Shown here piece by piece: positions 53,183 to 61,860 of a DNA stretch of 64,000 nucleotides. A program made the position numbers and the translations under genes. The notes under the pieces are model-generated. The model ran no database searches. It was not told where the DNA came from and was given only the letters and a program-made list of their open reading frames with translations. The stretch's first letter is position 1, and each line of letters starts with the position of its first letter. Source of the stretch: Rufibacter latericius (GTDB lineage: Bacteria; Bacteroidota; Bacteroidia; Cytophagales; Hymenobacteraceae); contig NZ_RJJD01000013.1 in the NCBI RefSeq assembly GCF_003721515.1, positions 1 to 64,000 on the forward strand. Direction: 5' to 3'.

Positions 53183-54557
53183 TTTCGTTAGGTTGACCCA
53201 CTCCTTCATAAAACTCCCTAAAGGGAAGGTATCTTTTAAAGCCGGTTTCCTCCTGGATCAACAGGCAGTGGATCTTTACTATATTCACTTCCCCCCTCTT
53301 GAATACCGGCGTTTTTATGAAAGTGTCCAGCCGATAGATGTCTCCTTCCCCAAAGTCGAGGCGCATGCCGATGGCATGCCTGTTCATCTCGAAAAAGGGG
53401 TCGAATTGCTCTTCCCGTAGGTTTGAGTGGAGATGGTTGTATAGGTCATTCTGCTCATCGAGGGCATCCTCCAGGATGTAGGGGAATTCATAAACGGTTA
53501 AGTAGGCAATGGCCTCACAGCTCCTTTTGACATATTCCTCCTCGTGGCTGGCAAGTGGTATCTTTCCCTCGTTCACTTCCTGTTGCACTTCTTCTTCTAT
53601 CTGCCGGATCGTTTTATCAAAGATGTCCTGGAATTGTCGGCTTCGGTTTCTTTCCAGTAACGCCCCCAGCAATAGGCTGAATTCATCGGGCGAAGGAGCA
53701 GCAGCAGGAGCGGCTAGGATTTCCAAGGGAAGGGTAACCGTGACAGGTCCCTGTAGCCTTTCCCCGGCCAGGGCATCCTGGTGGTAGGTTGCCTCCAGGT
53801 CTTCCCCTCCAAAGTCTTCAGTGAGGATGATAACCCCACAGAGCACATTGAATATTTCCAGATATCCATAGAGGTAGTTGCCTTGGCTGCGGATGGTGAT
53901 CAGGTGACTTATTTCCTCGTTGCCGAATTCCCGTACTTCCTGGCGGAAGTTGGTGAAAAAGACATTATCCACCGTAAAGTCAAGGGCATTTACCCGCTCC
54001 GTCAAGCCCGTCACCAAACGAAGATCCAAACCACAGTGGGCGTAGAACTCCAGGATTATTTTGTTTATGAGTAAAACCAAGGCACCGGTCACCTCTATCT
54101 TAAGTTCCGCACTCAAGGGAGGGTTGTCTCCCTCCGAGGTGCTAACCTTTAGGTTTTCAGATTTATGGTCGGGGTTCCAATAGGGCGCGGCCAGTTTAGC
54201 GAATTTCCTCAGGGTGTTCTTAGGATCGCCGGTCACGTTGATGTACGTGAAGCCGTCTTTCCGCTGAACCTGGTACTCCGGGGCAACAACAGATACCTTC
54301 CCGGATTTTTCCATCAGGTACTTCCGGCCGGAAGGATCCTGCACCTGTAAAGGACGTGCCTTTTTAAGGCCCAGAAGGTGCCCTACCGTCTTAAAGGTTT
54401 CCGCTAAAACAGGGTCAAGGTGGCGTCCAAACTTTTTGGAGTTACAGTGATGGCAAATCAGCTGTTTGGAATGGAGCCGCCCATTCACGGATTCAGGGAT
54501 GATATGCTCGTCAGAACCATCCAAAGGGCTGTGACAGAAGATACAGGATTCTCTCAT
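53166..54557 (-). CDS. HNH-endonuclease-like protein of unknown role
   Basis: The 463-residue protein begins with a zinc-finger HNH: CIFCHSPLDGSDEHIIPESV and LICHHCNSKKFG, with two cysteine pairs and the histidine/asparagine residues expected. The long remainder is mostly helical and acidic (IRQIEEEVQQEVNEGKIPLA) and I do not recognise it. Similar HNH proteins are found in defence and mobile regions. It stands alone, convergent with copA, among copper genes, so it was probably inserted. Its stop codon lies inside the shared terminator stem. Confidence 0.8.
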   Translation of the reverse strand: MRESCIFCHSPLDGSDEHIIPESVNGRLHSKQLICHHCNSKKFGRHLDPVLAETFKTVGHLLGLKKARPLQVQDPSGRKYLMEKSGKVSVVAPEYQVQRKDGFTYINVTGDPKNTLRKFAKLAAPYWNPDHKSENLKVSTSEGDNPPLSAELKIEVTGALVLLINKIILEFYAHCGLDLRLVTGLTERVNALDFTVDNVFFTNFRQEVREFGNEEISHLITIRSQGNYLYGYLEIFNVLCGVIILTEDFGGEDLEATYHQDALAGERLQGPVTVTLPLEILAAPAAAPSPDEFSLLLGALLERNRSRQFQDIFDKTIRQIEEEVQQEVNEGKIPLASHEEEYVKRSCEAIAYLTVYEFPYILEDALDEQNDLYNHLHSNLREEQFDPFFEMNRHAIGMRLDFGEGDIYRLDTFIKTPVFKRGEVNIVKIHCLLIQEETGFKRYLPFREFYEGVGQPNEKGPPQ

Positions 54558-54587
54558 GGGTCTAGCTTTTACGGAAGCTTTCCGAAC

Positions 54588-55358
54588 CTAACCGGGGGGA
54601 CTTAGGCGGACTTTTTTCCCTACGGCCCGTTTTGTACCGGAAGAGACGAAATACAAGGCAAAGCCGGAAAGGATGGTCACCATTCCCGCGATGGAAAAGA
54701 TCCGCAGTAAGACGTTGCCGATGTTATCCCGGCCCTGGTAATCCATGGTATGCAGCATCCAGAGAAAGTCAAAAATACGCCATCTGTTATTGCGGAACTT
54801 GGTGACCTGCCCCTGTTCGGCGGTTACATATACCGTCGTTTGGGTGGGATGCTCCACGGTAACAGCCCAAGCGGGTAAAGGACTTTCCCGGTACTCATGG
54901 TGGCCATTTACTTCCCCTTCGGTTAAGTATTCCACCTGTGCTACCCGAACCCGCTCTGTAAAATCACTCGTCGCTAAAGCAATAGCTTCTTGCCGGGTAA
55001 TGGCGGGGCGGAGTTGGCCCGTGGCAGCTACGGCCAACTGGGTTTTGACAACGGCCTTGCCGGCTGCGGAGCTAAAATATTGTATTTGGTAAATGGGTTG
55101 GCCAATTATTTCAATCAACCGGATGGACTTCACCGAATCTATCCGGGGCAGGTGGCTTATAATCTGGGAAGGCGACACCAGCGGCATATCCGCCCTAAAG
55201 TTTAAGGGCGCTTTCCGGTGATGATCCCCATGGATTTCATCCATATCGCTCCAACTGAAATAAAGCCCGCCGGCCGTCCACAATAGAAATTGAAGGCCTA
55301 GGAAAAGCCCTAAATAGCGATGTGCCCTGCGGATAAAAAGGTGCGTTTTGCGTTTCAT
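54588..55358 (-). CDS. PepSY-domain membrane protein
   Basis: The 256-residue protein has two clear membrane segments (YLGLFLGLQFLLWTAGGLYFSW and IFSIAGMVTILSGFALYFVSS) around a periplasmic PepSY domain (ITRQEAIALATSDFTERVRVAQVEYLTEGE). Such proteins belong to the PepSY-associated TM family, and some act in ferric reduction or metal handling. It is in the copper region but its target is unknown. It follows DUF1571-LysM by 89 bp on the same strand. Confidence 0.88.
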   Translation of the reverse strand: MKRKTHLFIRRAHRYLGLFLGLQFLLWTAGGLYFSWSDMDEIHGDHHRKAPLNFRADMPLVSPSQIISHLPRIDSVKSIRLIEIIGQPIYQIQYFSSAAGKAVVKTQLAVAATGQLRPAITRQEAIALATSDFTERVRVAQVEYLTEGEVNGHHEYRESPLPAWAVTVEHPTQTTVYVTAEQGQVTKFRNNRWRIFDFLWMLHTMDYQGRDNIGNVLLRIFSIAGMVTILSGFALYFVSSGTKRAVGKKVRLSPPG

Positions 55359-55447
55359 TTACAAGTACTGGAAGGCCAACAGCAGGTGTTTTTTTTTGAA
55401 ATTTCACTATCCGCAGCTAAGATGTAAGCTACCTGGAAACCATAAAA

Positions 55448-56329
55448 TCAAAAATGATAGGCCGGGAAATCCTTACTGAACTCATCTTTCTTAAAACTAG
55501 GGTTCACTTGTAAATCGTGGTATTCGTATCTTTCAAAGAACCCCAGTTCATCGTAGATAACCTGCACCAAAGGAAGGTAAGTTTTTTTATCGATCAAAAG
55601 AATCGTTTTCTTCGCGTAAGCATTGGGCAGCACCAGTACCTGACCTGCTTTTAAACCGGTAAAGTCTTTCAACTTGTTTAATTCTTTGATCTTGAACTCA
55701 TTTAAGTAAAGTTTCTGGGCAATACTGAAGACATCTTCTCCCTGCTTTACCCGGTAATTGTATAGCTTATACGGCGTGTAGTCAATGACTATTCGGTAGC
55801 AATCCTTGCCGTCAAATTTAGCGTCGCCTTCGTATTTGAAAATTTCGGAAAACTCCTGGCCGACCTTTTTGTAAGTATCCCGAATGATGTCGGCGGTGTA
55901 ATTGGGATTGGCCGCAAATAAATTATGGTGGCTGCCACTGCGGACCAGACTACCGTTAGGATCCAGATTCAGACTAAGGTAAGGAAAGGAATTAGGGTGC
56001 ACCAAGACGTTATTGTTATTCTCTCCCTGCCGCCAGAGGGCTTCCACCCCTTTACTTGGTTTGGCAATGTAGGCATACAGCCAAAAGGGAGAAATATTAA
56101 TTTTGATATGCTGTTCCCCTTCCCTATTCCGGTTTTCCCGGCGTTCCGAATTCTTCATGATGAATTTGACCGTTCGCAACTGCTTGATGGAGACAAACAT
56201 TTTATCAATGATCTCCTTACTGGTGATAGCAGCAGGGCGGTTTACGGGCCCAATTCCCATGATGGGGACTACCAGCATGAGTAACAAAATCCAAGTAAAA
56301 AAATAGGTGCTTTGTGGTTTTATGCTCAT
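55448..56329 (-). CDS. Exported DUF1571 protein with a LysM domain
   Basis: The 293-residue protein has a signal peptide (YFFTWILLLMLVVPIMGIGP), a DUF1571 domain (residues about 35-190, HIKINISPFWLYAYIAKPSKGVEALW and CYRIVIDYTP) and a LysM repeat (YRVKQGEDVFSIAQKLYLNEFKIKELNKLKDF with LKAGQVLVLP), which would attach it to peptidoglycan. The closing part returns to DUF1571-like strands. It precedes PepSY in the same direction; the function is unknown. Confidence 0.85.
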   Translation of the reverse strand: MSIKPQSTYFFTWILLLMLVVPIMGIGPVNRPAAITSKEIIDKMFVSIKQLRTVKFIMKNSERRENRNREGEQHIKINISPFWLYAYIAKPSKGVEALWRQGENNNNVLVHPNSFPYLSLNLDPNGSLVRSGSHHNLFAANPNYTADIIRDTYKKVGQEFSEIFKYEGDAKFDGKDCYRIVIDYTPYKLYNYRVKQGEDVFSIAQKLYLNEFKIKELNKLKDFTGLKAGQVLVLPNAYAKKTILLIDKKTYLPLVQVIYDELGFFERYEYHDLQVNPSFKKDEFSKDFPAYHF

Positions 56330-56364
56330 CTAAGGGCGAAACTGTTTGCCTGTATCAGCAAATA

Positions 56365-56547
56365 TCAACCCAATCGGATGGGAATTGAAATCGCTTCCTG
56401 TCTGGAGATAAGTAACTTGCAGCTAACGGTTAAGCCCTGACCGGCTGCCGGAAGCAATTCCTTCGCCACCGTAGGTAAAGTATACTGGAGTAAGTCTTCC
56501 GCATCGGCACCTATTATTTCCTTTTCTTGTGTTGGGGCATCACCAAA
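56365..56547 (-). pseudogene. Leftover 3' end of an unknown gene
   Basis: A frame without a start reads APTQEKEIIGADAEDLLQYT and then KELLPAAGQGLTVSCKLLIS to a stop; upstream pieces (LAAGWEVSPGAYSRLK) occur in another frame near 56590-56630. It looks like a decayed gene between CopB and the DUF1571 gene. Not recognised. Confidence 0.35.
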
Positions 56548-56666
56548 TCAGGAACATCATTTTACTTTAACCGGGAATACGCGCCAGGGCTGACTTCCCA
56601 ACCTGCGGCTAACTGAAAATTTACTTTTCTTCCCCTTTGGGTTTACCACCTGATTTTTGAAATGAG

Positions 56667-58736
56667 TTAGTGCTTCATCTGTTTTTTTAGCAATTGGGCA
56701 TTAATCGCCACTATAACGGTGCTCAGGCTCATGAGAACGGCCCCAATAGCCGGCGACACCATGATGCCTTGCTGGTACAAAACGCCGGCCGCTAACGGTA
56801 GCGCAATAACGTTATAACCCGTTGCCCAGATAATGTTTTGGATCATCTTCCGGTAGGTGGCTTTCCCAAACAGTACCAAGGAGGCTATGTCTTGGGGATT
56901 ACTGTTGACCAGGATGATATCCGCTGTTTCCGCAGCTACATCCGTACCGGAACCTACCGCAATGCCCACATCCGCTTGGGCCAGGGCCGGTGCATCGTTT
57001 ACGCCATCCCCGGTCATAGCCACGAATTCACCCTGCGCTTGCAGTTCCTTGATTTTTTCCTGCTTTTCGTGGGGCAATACATTCGCCAAAAACCCATCCA
57101 TTTTCAAAGCATCGCTCACACTTTTGGCCACCCGTTCATTATCGCCGGTCAGCAATAGGTTTTTAATGCCATTCTCTTTTAAAATCCGGATGGCTTCGGC
57201 TGATTCCGGCCGAAGCTGGTCTCTTAAACTAATGTACCCGATGGGTGTATCGTTGATGAACACATAAACCACGGTTTCTACTTCTTCCTCGGCGTTGCTC
57301 TCGGGTACGGGAATTTGAAACTCTTTCAGGTAGTTAGGACCCACTACTTTAACTGATTTGCCTTCTACTTCACCTTCCAGCCCTTTGCCGGGCAAGTAAT
57401 TAAAGCTCACCGAAGCGGGGATAGGGATGTTTTCCGCCTTCACGCGTTTTAGAATGCCTTGTGAAATATAGTGCTCGGAGTTCTGCTCAATACCGGCGGC
57501 TAAGCGCAGCAATTCTTTCTCGGGGTATTCCGGGGCAAAGGAAACTACCCGGGCTACTTCATGGGATCCTTGGGTTAGAGTGCCGGTTTTATCGAAAATG
57601 ATGGTGGTGATTTTGCGGGAATTTTCGAAAGCGGTGCGGTTACGAATCAATAAGCCATTATTGGCCGAGATAGCCGTGGAAATGGCCACCACCAGCGGTA
57701 CGGCCAGGCCCAAGGCATGGGGGCAGGAGATCACCATCACCGTCACCATTCGTTCCAGCGCAAAGGAAAGTTCAGCCCCTAAGGCTAGCCACACGGCGAA
57801 GGTCCCAAATCCGGCAAAAAGGGCCACGTAGGTTAGCCAACGGGCGGCTTTATCGGCCAGGTTTTGGGTTTCGGACTTGGTTTTCTGTGCCTCCTGCACC
57901 AGGTTAATCACTTTATTCAAATAGCTTTCGGCACCTGTGTTCTGGACCGTAACTTTCAAAGAGCCGTTACCATTGATGGAGCCGCCTATTACCTTGTCTT
58001 CCTTGGATTTTTGGACGGGTTTACTTTCCCCCGTCAGCATGCTTTCGTTCAGGTAGCTTTCGCCTTCCACAATCAGCCCGTCAGCGGGTACTTTCTCGCC
58101 CGGTTTTACTAAGATGAGGTCTCCTTTTTTAAGGGCATCAATCCGTACGTTTACCGTTTCCCCTTCCTGAATCAGGTGGGCTTCGGAAGGCATCATGCTC
58201 ACCAGCAGCTCCAACGCCCGCGAGGCGCCCATGACGGACTTCATTTCAATCCAATGCCCCAAAAGCATAATGACAATCAGGGTCGCCAGTTCCCAGAAGA
58301 AGTCCATGCCTGCCAAGCCAAAAACGATAGCCGTGCTGTACACATAAGCTACCGTAATGGCGATGGCAATCAACGTCATCATGCCCGGGGATCCTTTTTT
58401 CAGCTCAGCTTTTAATCCGGTTAAAAAGGGCCACCCACCATAGAAAAATATCACAGTGGAAAGCACCAAAGAAATATACATAGCATAAGGTATATCCAGT
58501 TGGTACCCCAATATGTCCTGTACCATGGGGCTGATGATAATCACCGGAATGGATAGCAGCAGGGAGATCCAGAACCTTTTCCGAAAATCATCGATCATCA
58601 TGGCATGGTGGTCGTGGCCGTGCTCTCCATGCCCGGCGGGAGGCATCGCCTGTTGGTGGCCATGCAGGGTTTTCTCGGCTAACGTGTCTTTGGCTCCGGC
58701 AGTGGAAGGTCGGTGGCTGTGGTGGGAGTGGTCCAT
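56667..58736 (-). CDS. copB: Copper P1B ATPase of the CPH type (CopB)
   Basis: The 689-residue ATPase has a histidine-rich N-terminus (MDHSHHSHRPSTAGAK, HGEHGHDHHAM) in place of an HMA domain and the membrane motif CPH (C338-P339-H340, in SCPHALGLAVP), the P1B-3 signature linked to Cu(II)/Ag export. DKTGTL and GDGVNDAPALAQADVGIAVG mark the ATP domains. Together with copA it gives two copper-export routes. It follows the HMA protein and a hairpin (58780-58807) on the same strand. Confidence 0.94.
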   Translation of the reverse strand: MDHSHHSHRPSTAGAKDTLAEKTLHGHQQAMPPAGHGEHGHDHHAMMIDDFRKRFWISLLLSIPVIIISPMVQDILGYQLDIPYAMYISLVLSTVIFFYGGWPFLTGLKAELKKGSPGMMTLIAIAITVAYVYSTAIVFGLAGMDFFWELATLIVIMLLGHWIEMKSVMGASRALELLVSMMPSEAHLIQEGETVNVRIDALKKGDLILVKPGEKVPADGLIVEGESYLNESMLTGESKPVQKSKEDKVIGGSINGNGSLKVTVQNTGAESYLNKVINLVQEAQKTKSETQNLADKAARWLTYVALFAGFGTFAVWLALGAELSFALERMVTVMVISCPHALGLAVPLVVAISTAISANNGLLIRNRTAFENSRKITTIIFDKTGTLTQGSHEVARVVSFAPEYPEKELLRLAAGIEQNSEHYISQGILKRVKAENIPIPASVSFNYLPGKGLEGEVEGKSVKVVGPNYLKEFQIPVPESNAEEEVETVVYVFINDTPIGYISLRDQLRPESAEAIRILKENGIKNLLLTGDNERVAKSVSDALKMDGFLANVLPHEKQEKIKELQAQGEFVAMTGDGVNDAPALAQADVGIAVGSGTDVAAETADIILVNSNPQDIASLVLFGKATYRKMIQNIIWATGYNVIALPLAAGVLYQQGIMVSPAIGAVLMSLSTVIVAINAQLLKKQMKH

Positions 58737-58779
58737 GGTTCAGGGATTTATTTTAGAGGGAATGGGAAGGATCCAAACA

Positions 58780-58807
58780 AGAAGGGATAACCCTAGTTAT
58801 CCCTTCT
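58780..58807. terminator. Perfect hairpin between the HMA protein and copB
   Basis: AGAAGGGATAAC (58780-58791) pairs with GTTATCCCTTCT (58796-58807) over a 4-base loop. Read leftward it could halt or process the transcript between the HMA gene and copB, lowering copB expression; read rightward a TTTTTT run follows. Confidence 0.5.
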
Positions 58808-58816
58808 GTCGCTTTT

Positions 58817-59029
58817 TTATTTGAGCGGCTCTATTTTGAACCCTGCCTTCTCTATCGCTTCGATCACTTCTCCCCCGTTGACGGCATTTCCCTCCACCGT
58901 CAGAATCTTGTCAGGGTTCGCGGTATCCACTTGCCACTTCTCCACACTGGTTTCCTTGTCTAGGAAAGGGGTGACAGTGGCCACACATCCGCCACACTTG
59001 ATATTGGTTTTGAATCTCAATGTTTCCAT
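58817..59029 (-). CDS. Heavy-metal-associated (CopZ-like) copper chaperone
   Basis: The 70-residue protein is a single HMA domain: RFKTNIKCGGCVATVTPFLD with the CxxC (KCGGC) metal site and a beta-alpha-beta-beta-alpha-beta pattern to the end. It would hand Cu(I) to copA or copB. It is read in the same direction as copB, 80 bp upstream. Confidence 0.93.
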   Translation of the reverse strand: METLRFKTNIKCGGCVATVTPFLDKETSVEKWQVDTANPDKILTVEGNAVNGGEVIEAIEKAGFKIEPLK

Positions 59030-59184
59030 GGTTTTCAGATTTTATAGTAAACAACTGGGAAAGGCCGAGAAGTTTTCCCTGAGGCCGTTTCCTTTCTTGA
59101 ACAAAGGTATTGGATGGATCAGGGCGGAGTATGATACAATTCCGGCAAAGATGTACAAGATTTTGTTTCTGCGGGAAGGCAAAG

Positions 59185-59214
59185 AAAAACGTCCCTGCCC
59201 GTGGGACAGAGACG
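59185..59214 (-). terminator. Terminator of the Csp-DUF6122-DUF305 operon
   Basis: On the minus strand CGTCTCTGTCC pairs with GGGCAGGGACG (two G-T wobbles), then TTTTT (59189-59185). It lies 23 bp after the DUF305 stop. Confidence 0.6.
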
Positions 59215-59237
59215 CCTTAACACAACAAACAACAAAC

Positions 59238-59867
59238 CTAATACTGCTTATGCGCAAGAAGCCATTCCTGCAGTTCCTTGATGTCCATTCTCTGGCTGTC
59301 AATGATCTTCTGGGCCATCCCCCTGATCACCGGACTGTTACCGTGCTCCATCACCGATCTGGCATTTTCCATGGCCGCCTGGTGGTGGGGAATCATCAGC
59401 TGGGCGAAATCCTGGTCCGTATCACCGGTAATCACCCGTAAATCGCTATCCCGGCCCATCTTTTCCATGGATTCCATCACCTCCCTATGGAAGTCCATGT
59501 TCATGGGTTGGTCTGGCCGATAAGTACTCAAAAATGCATTGAATTCCTGGATTTCTTTCTCCTGCTCGCCCTTTATTTTCTGGGCGATGGCTTTCATTTC
59601 CGCATCCTGGCCGCTTGTCATTTCTTCGCTGGCCATGTTGATGGCACCTTGGTGGTGCATGACCATCATCTTGGCGAAATCTACGTCCGGGTCACTGTTC
59701 ATGGGCATGGTCTCCATTTCCGCCATCATGTCGTGCATGATGCCCATCATCTTATTCTGGTCATGGGGTTGGAGTTCCAGCCCCTCCTCTTCCTGCTCAC
59801 ACGACCCTAATAAAAAGGCAATAAATAGCAGCCCCAACCAGCGGCCCGCGTTCTTTCTTTGTTCCAT
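59238..59867 (-). CDS. DUF305-domain lipoprotein
   Basis: The 209-residue protein starts at MEQRKNAGRWLGLLFIAFLL with lipobox LGSC. It has two DUF305-type helix units with paired histidines: AKMMVMHHQGAINMASEEM and AQLMIPHHQAAMENARSVM. DUF305 proteins are linked to copper and stress resistance and the HHQ and methionine-rich elements suggest metal binding in the periplasm. It is the last gene of the three-gene operon with the Csp and DUF6122 proteins. Confidence 0.9.
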   Translation of the reverse strand: MEQRKNAGRWLGLLFIAFLLGSCEQEEEGLELQPHDQNKMMGIMHDMMAEMETMPMNSDPDVDFAKMMVMHHQGAINMASEEMTSGQDAEMKAIAQKIKGEQEKEIQEFNAFLSTYRPDQPMNMDFHREVMESMEKMGRDSDLRVITGDTDQDFAQLMIPHHQAAMENARSVMEHGNSPVIRGMAQKIIDSQRMDIKELQEWLLAHKQY

Positions 59868-59909
59868 GGTGCTTAACGTTTGCTTTAACAATAAGGAAAG
59901 TTGAAGACC

Positions 59910-60200
59910 CTACAGACAGGCTATATAATCCAAGGCCATGTGTATCAAAAACCCCAGGGCCAATATTCGTACTTTGGGGAAGAGCAATAGCACCCCGTAC
60001 AGGGCGATGGCCGGATAGGTATGCAGCGTATGGAACCCGATACTGCACCGGTCAGGGTCATAGATGGGGACCGCCCATAGATGGTCCACGTCCAGGAGGA
60101 TCCCGGCCGCCAATACCGCCCACACTTTCCACTGATTCTTCCGGTAGAAAAGAAAGGCCACACCCCCCGGGACCAAAACATGGAGCAACAGGTGGATCAT
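59910..60200 (-). CDS. DUF6122-family small membrane protein
   Basis: The 96-residue protein has three to four hydrophobic segments (LLLHVLVPGGVAFLFY, VWAVLAAGILLDVDHLW, IALYGVLLLF, ILALGFLIHMALDYIACL) with aspartate and histidine residues (DVDHLW, FHTLHTYP, HMALD) that look like a metal-dependent hydrolase site in the membrane, as in DUF6122. Function unknown. It lies between the Csp and DUF305 genes in the same direction. Confidence 0.85.
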   Translation of the reverse strand: MIHLLLHVLVPGGVAFLFYRKNQWKVWAVLAAGILLDVDHLWAVPIYDPDRCSIGFHTLHTYPAIALYGVLLLFPKVRILALGFLIHMALDYIACL

Positions 60201-60252
60201 ATAGCTATTGAATCAACCCGGGGAAGAATGGCCAGCGTATCTGCCGCACCGA

Positions 60253-60597
60253 TTAGTAGATTTGCTGGGCAAGCGACCGACAGGCCTCTTCGCAGCGCCG
60301 GCAAGCCTCCGCGCACGCCCGGCAATGGTCCATATGGGGCGCATGTTTTTCGCATTCCTCGCCGCAGGCCGCGCAGATGGCGGCGCAAGCCTCCAGAAAC
60401 ACTTTCGCATTGTCTGAACCGCGGGCCAAGGCGTCAGCGGTAACCCGGCAGATGGCGGAGCAATCGCGGTCAAGTTGGATGCACCGCACCATCATCTTCA
60501 CGTCATCTTCCTGCAGGCAGGCGGTGGCACAGTGCTCACATTCGGCGGCACAGGCTGCCAAAGCGTCTATCACTGGTTGATATTGGGAGTTATGCAT
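60253..60597 (-). CDS. Four-helix-bundle copper storage protein (Csp-type)
   Basis: The 114-residue protein is cysteine-rich in the regular pattern of Csp copper-binding bundles: ALAACAAECEHCATACLQED, CIQLDRDCSAICRVTADALA, ACAAICAACGEECEKHA and CRACAEACRRCEEACRSLA. The cysteines line the core of four helices and hold many Cu(I) ions. No signal peptide, so it is cytosolic (Csp3-like). It is the first gene of the operon, in divergent orientation to the DUF6503 gene with a 240-bp gap. Confidence 0.92.
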   Translation of the reverse strand: MHNSQYQPVIDALAACAAECEHCATACLQEDDVKMMVRCIQLDRDCSAICRVTADALARGSDNAKVFLEACAAICAACGEECEKHAPHMDHCRACAEACRRCEEACRSLAQQIY

Positions 60598-60657
60598 GGT
60601 TCTATATTTTAAGTGAATAATCTTGGCTGAATCCTATCAGCTGCTTTTCTTCTTGTT

Positions 60658-60721
60658 TTACCCCAAATCCAGTTCCTACGTTTTATACAATCTCCGATAA
60701 GAGTTGTATGTTTTGGGGTAA
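60658..60721. promoter_or_regulatory. Nested inverted repeats between the Csp and DUF6503 genes
   Basis: TTACCCCAAA (60658-60667) pairs with TTTGGGGTAA (60712-60721); inside, ATACAA and TTGTAT (about 60685-60709) form a smaller dyad. It sits in the divergent control region and is the best candidate operator for copper-responsive control here. Confidence 0.4.
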
Positions 60722-60837
60722 GGAAACGTTAGCGTTGTCGAACTTGCCCCTTCTCACTACCTTCCGGGTAGAGAAGGTATGTGCCTCTGTTTCCGGTAAG
60801 GATAGGCCCGTAGTTTCTGGTACTTACTACTGAGCGT

Positions 60838-61605
60838 ATGCGATTTGTGACAGGGTTTCTTTTTCTGGTGTTGCTTCTGACAGGTTGTGAGGCAAGGCAG
60901 TCCGACCGGCAGGCTCCCTCCGATAATGGGGAGAAGGATCCCCAGGCGATCATCGATCGGGCGATTGCCGTCCATGGGGGAACCCGGTTTTTGCGATTGC
61001 ACGTGGATTTTGATTTCAGGGAACGGCATTATGAAGCTTCCCGCCAGGAAGGGCTTTATACCTATACTCGCTCCTTTACCGATTCCACGGGTCAGGTAAG
61101 GGACGTGTTGAACAACGAGGGTTTCTCCCGCACGGTCAATGGCCAGGCTAAAGAATTACCTCCGGAGCGGGTGAAAGCCTTCAGTGCTTCCGTTAATTCC
61201 GTCATCTACTTCGCCCTCCTGCCCTTTGGCTTGAATGACCCCTCCGTACAAAAGGAGTACCTGGGAAGCGCTGCCATCCATGGAATGCCGTATCATAAAA
61301 TAAAGGTCACGTTCCGGCAGGAAGGGGGTGGCACCGATTTCCAGGATGAATTCCTGTACTTTATCCATCAAAAATCCTTCACGATGGATTATTTTGCCTA
61401 TACCTATGCCACCGATGGCGGAGGGATTCGCTTCCGGCAGGCAATGGCTCCCCGAAGGATCGAAGGCGTATTATTCCAGGATTACCTCAATTTCGAGCCG
61501 ATAGGCCCGGTTGATTTCTGGCAGATCGATCAGGCCTTTGCCTCCGGACGATTAAAGGAACTTTCCAGAATTGAACTGGAGAACATCCGCGTGGGGAAGC
61601 CCTAG
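60838..61605 (+). CDS. DUF6503-family exported lipoprotein
   Basis: The 255-residue protein has a lipoprotein signal (MRFVTGFLFLVLLLTGCEAR) and DUF6503 elements: IIDRAIAVHGGTRFLRLHVDFDF, FALLPFGLNDPSVQKEYLG and KVTFRQEGGGTDFQDEFLYFI. The function is unknown; it may bind lipids or metals at the outer membrane. It reads away from the Csp operon and is followed by a DUF305 gene in the same direction. Confidence 0.85.
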   Translation: MRFVTGFLFLVLLLTGCEARQSDRQAPSDNGEKDPQAIIDRAIAVHGGTRFLRLHVDFDFRERHYEASRQEGLYTYTRSFTDSTGQVRDVLNNEGFSRTVNGQAKELPPERVKAFSASVNSVIYFALLPFGLNDPSVQKEYLGSAAIHGMPYHKIKVTFRQEGGGTDFQDEFLYFIHQKSFTMDYFAYTYATDGGGIRFRQAMAPRRIEGVLFQDYLNFEPIGPVDFWQIDQAFASGRLKELSRIELENIRVGKP

Positions 61606-61860
61606 CAAATGGAAGGGTGATATAGTTCTTGAAAAGGTTGTCATAATTCCGCTGAACCTTGAAGTGAAGGTACCCTCAGGTCGATGGCATTCCCCTATAA
61701 AACTGCTATTCAGTAGAATGGGCTCCCTATATTTCCCATTTTTCCTCTTTCCTATAGCCAGAACCCAGGTAGGGCACCGAGAACCTCCCTTTCAGCGGGG
61801 CGTATAATTTTCTAAGCAACGGAATATAGTAGCTTAATAATCCCTGAACCCACCTAGATA

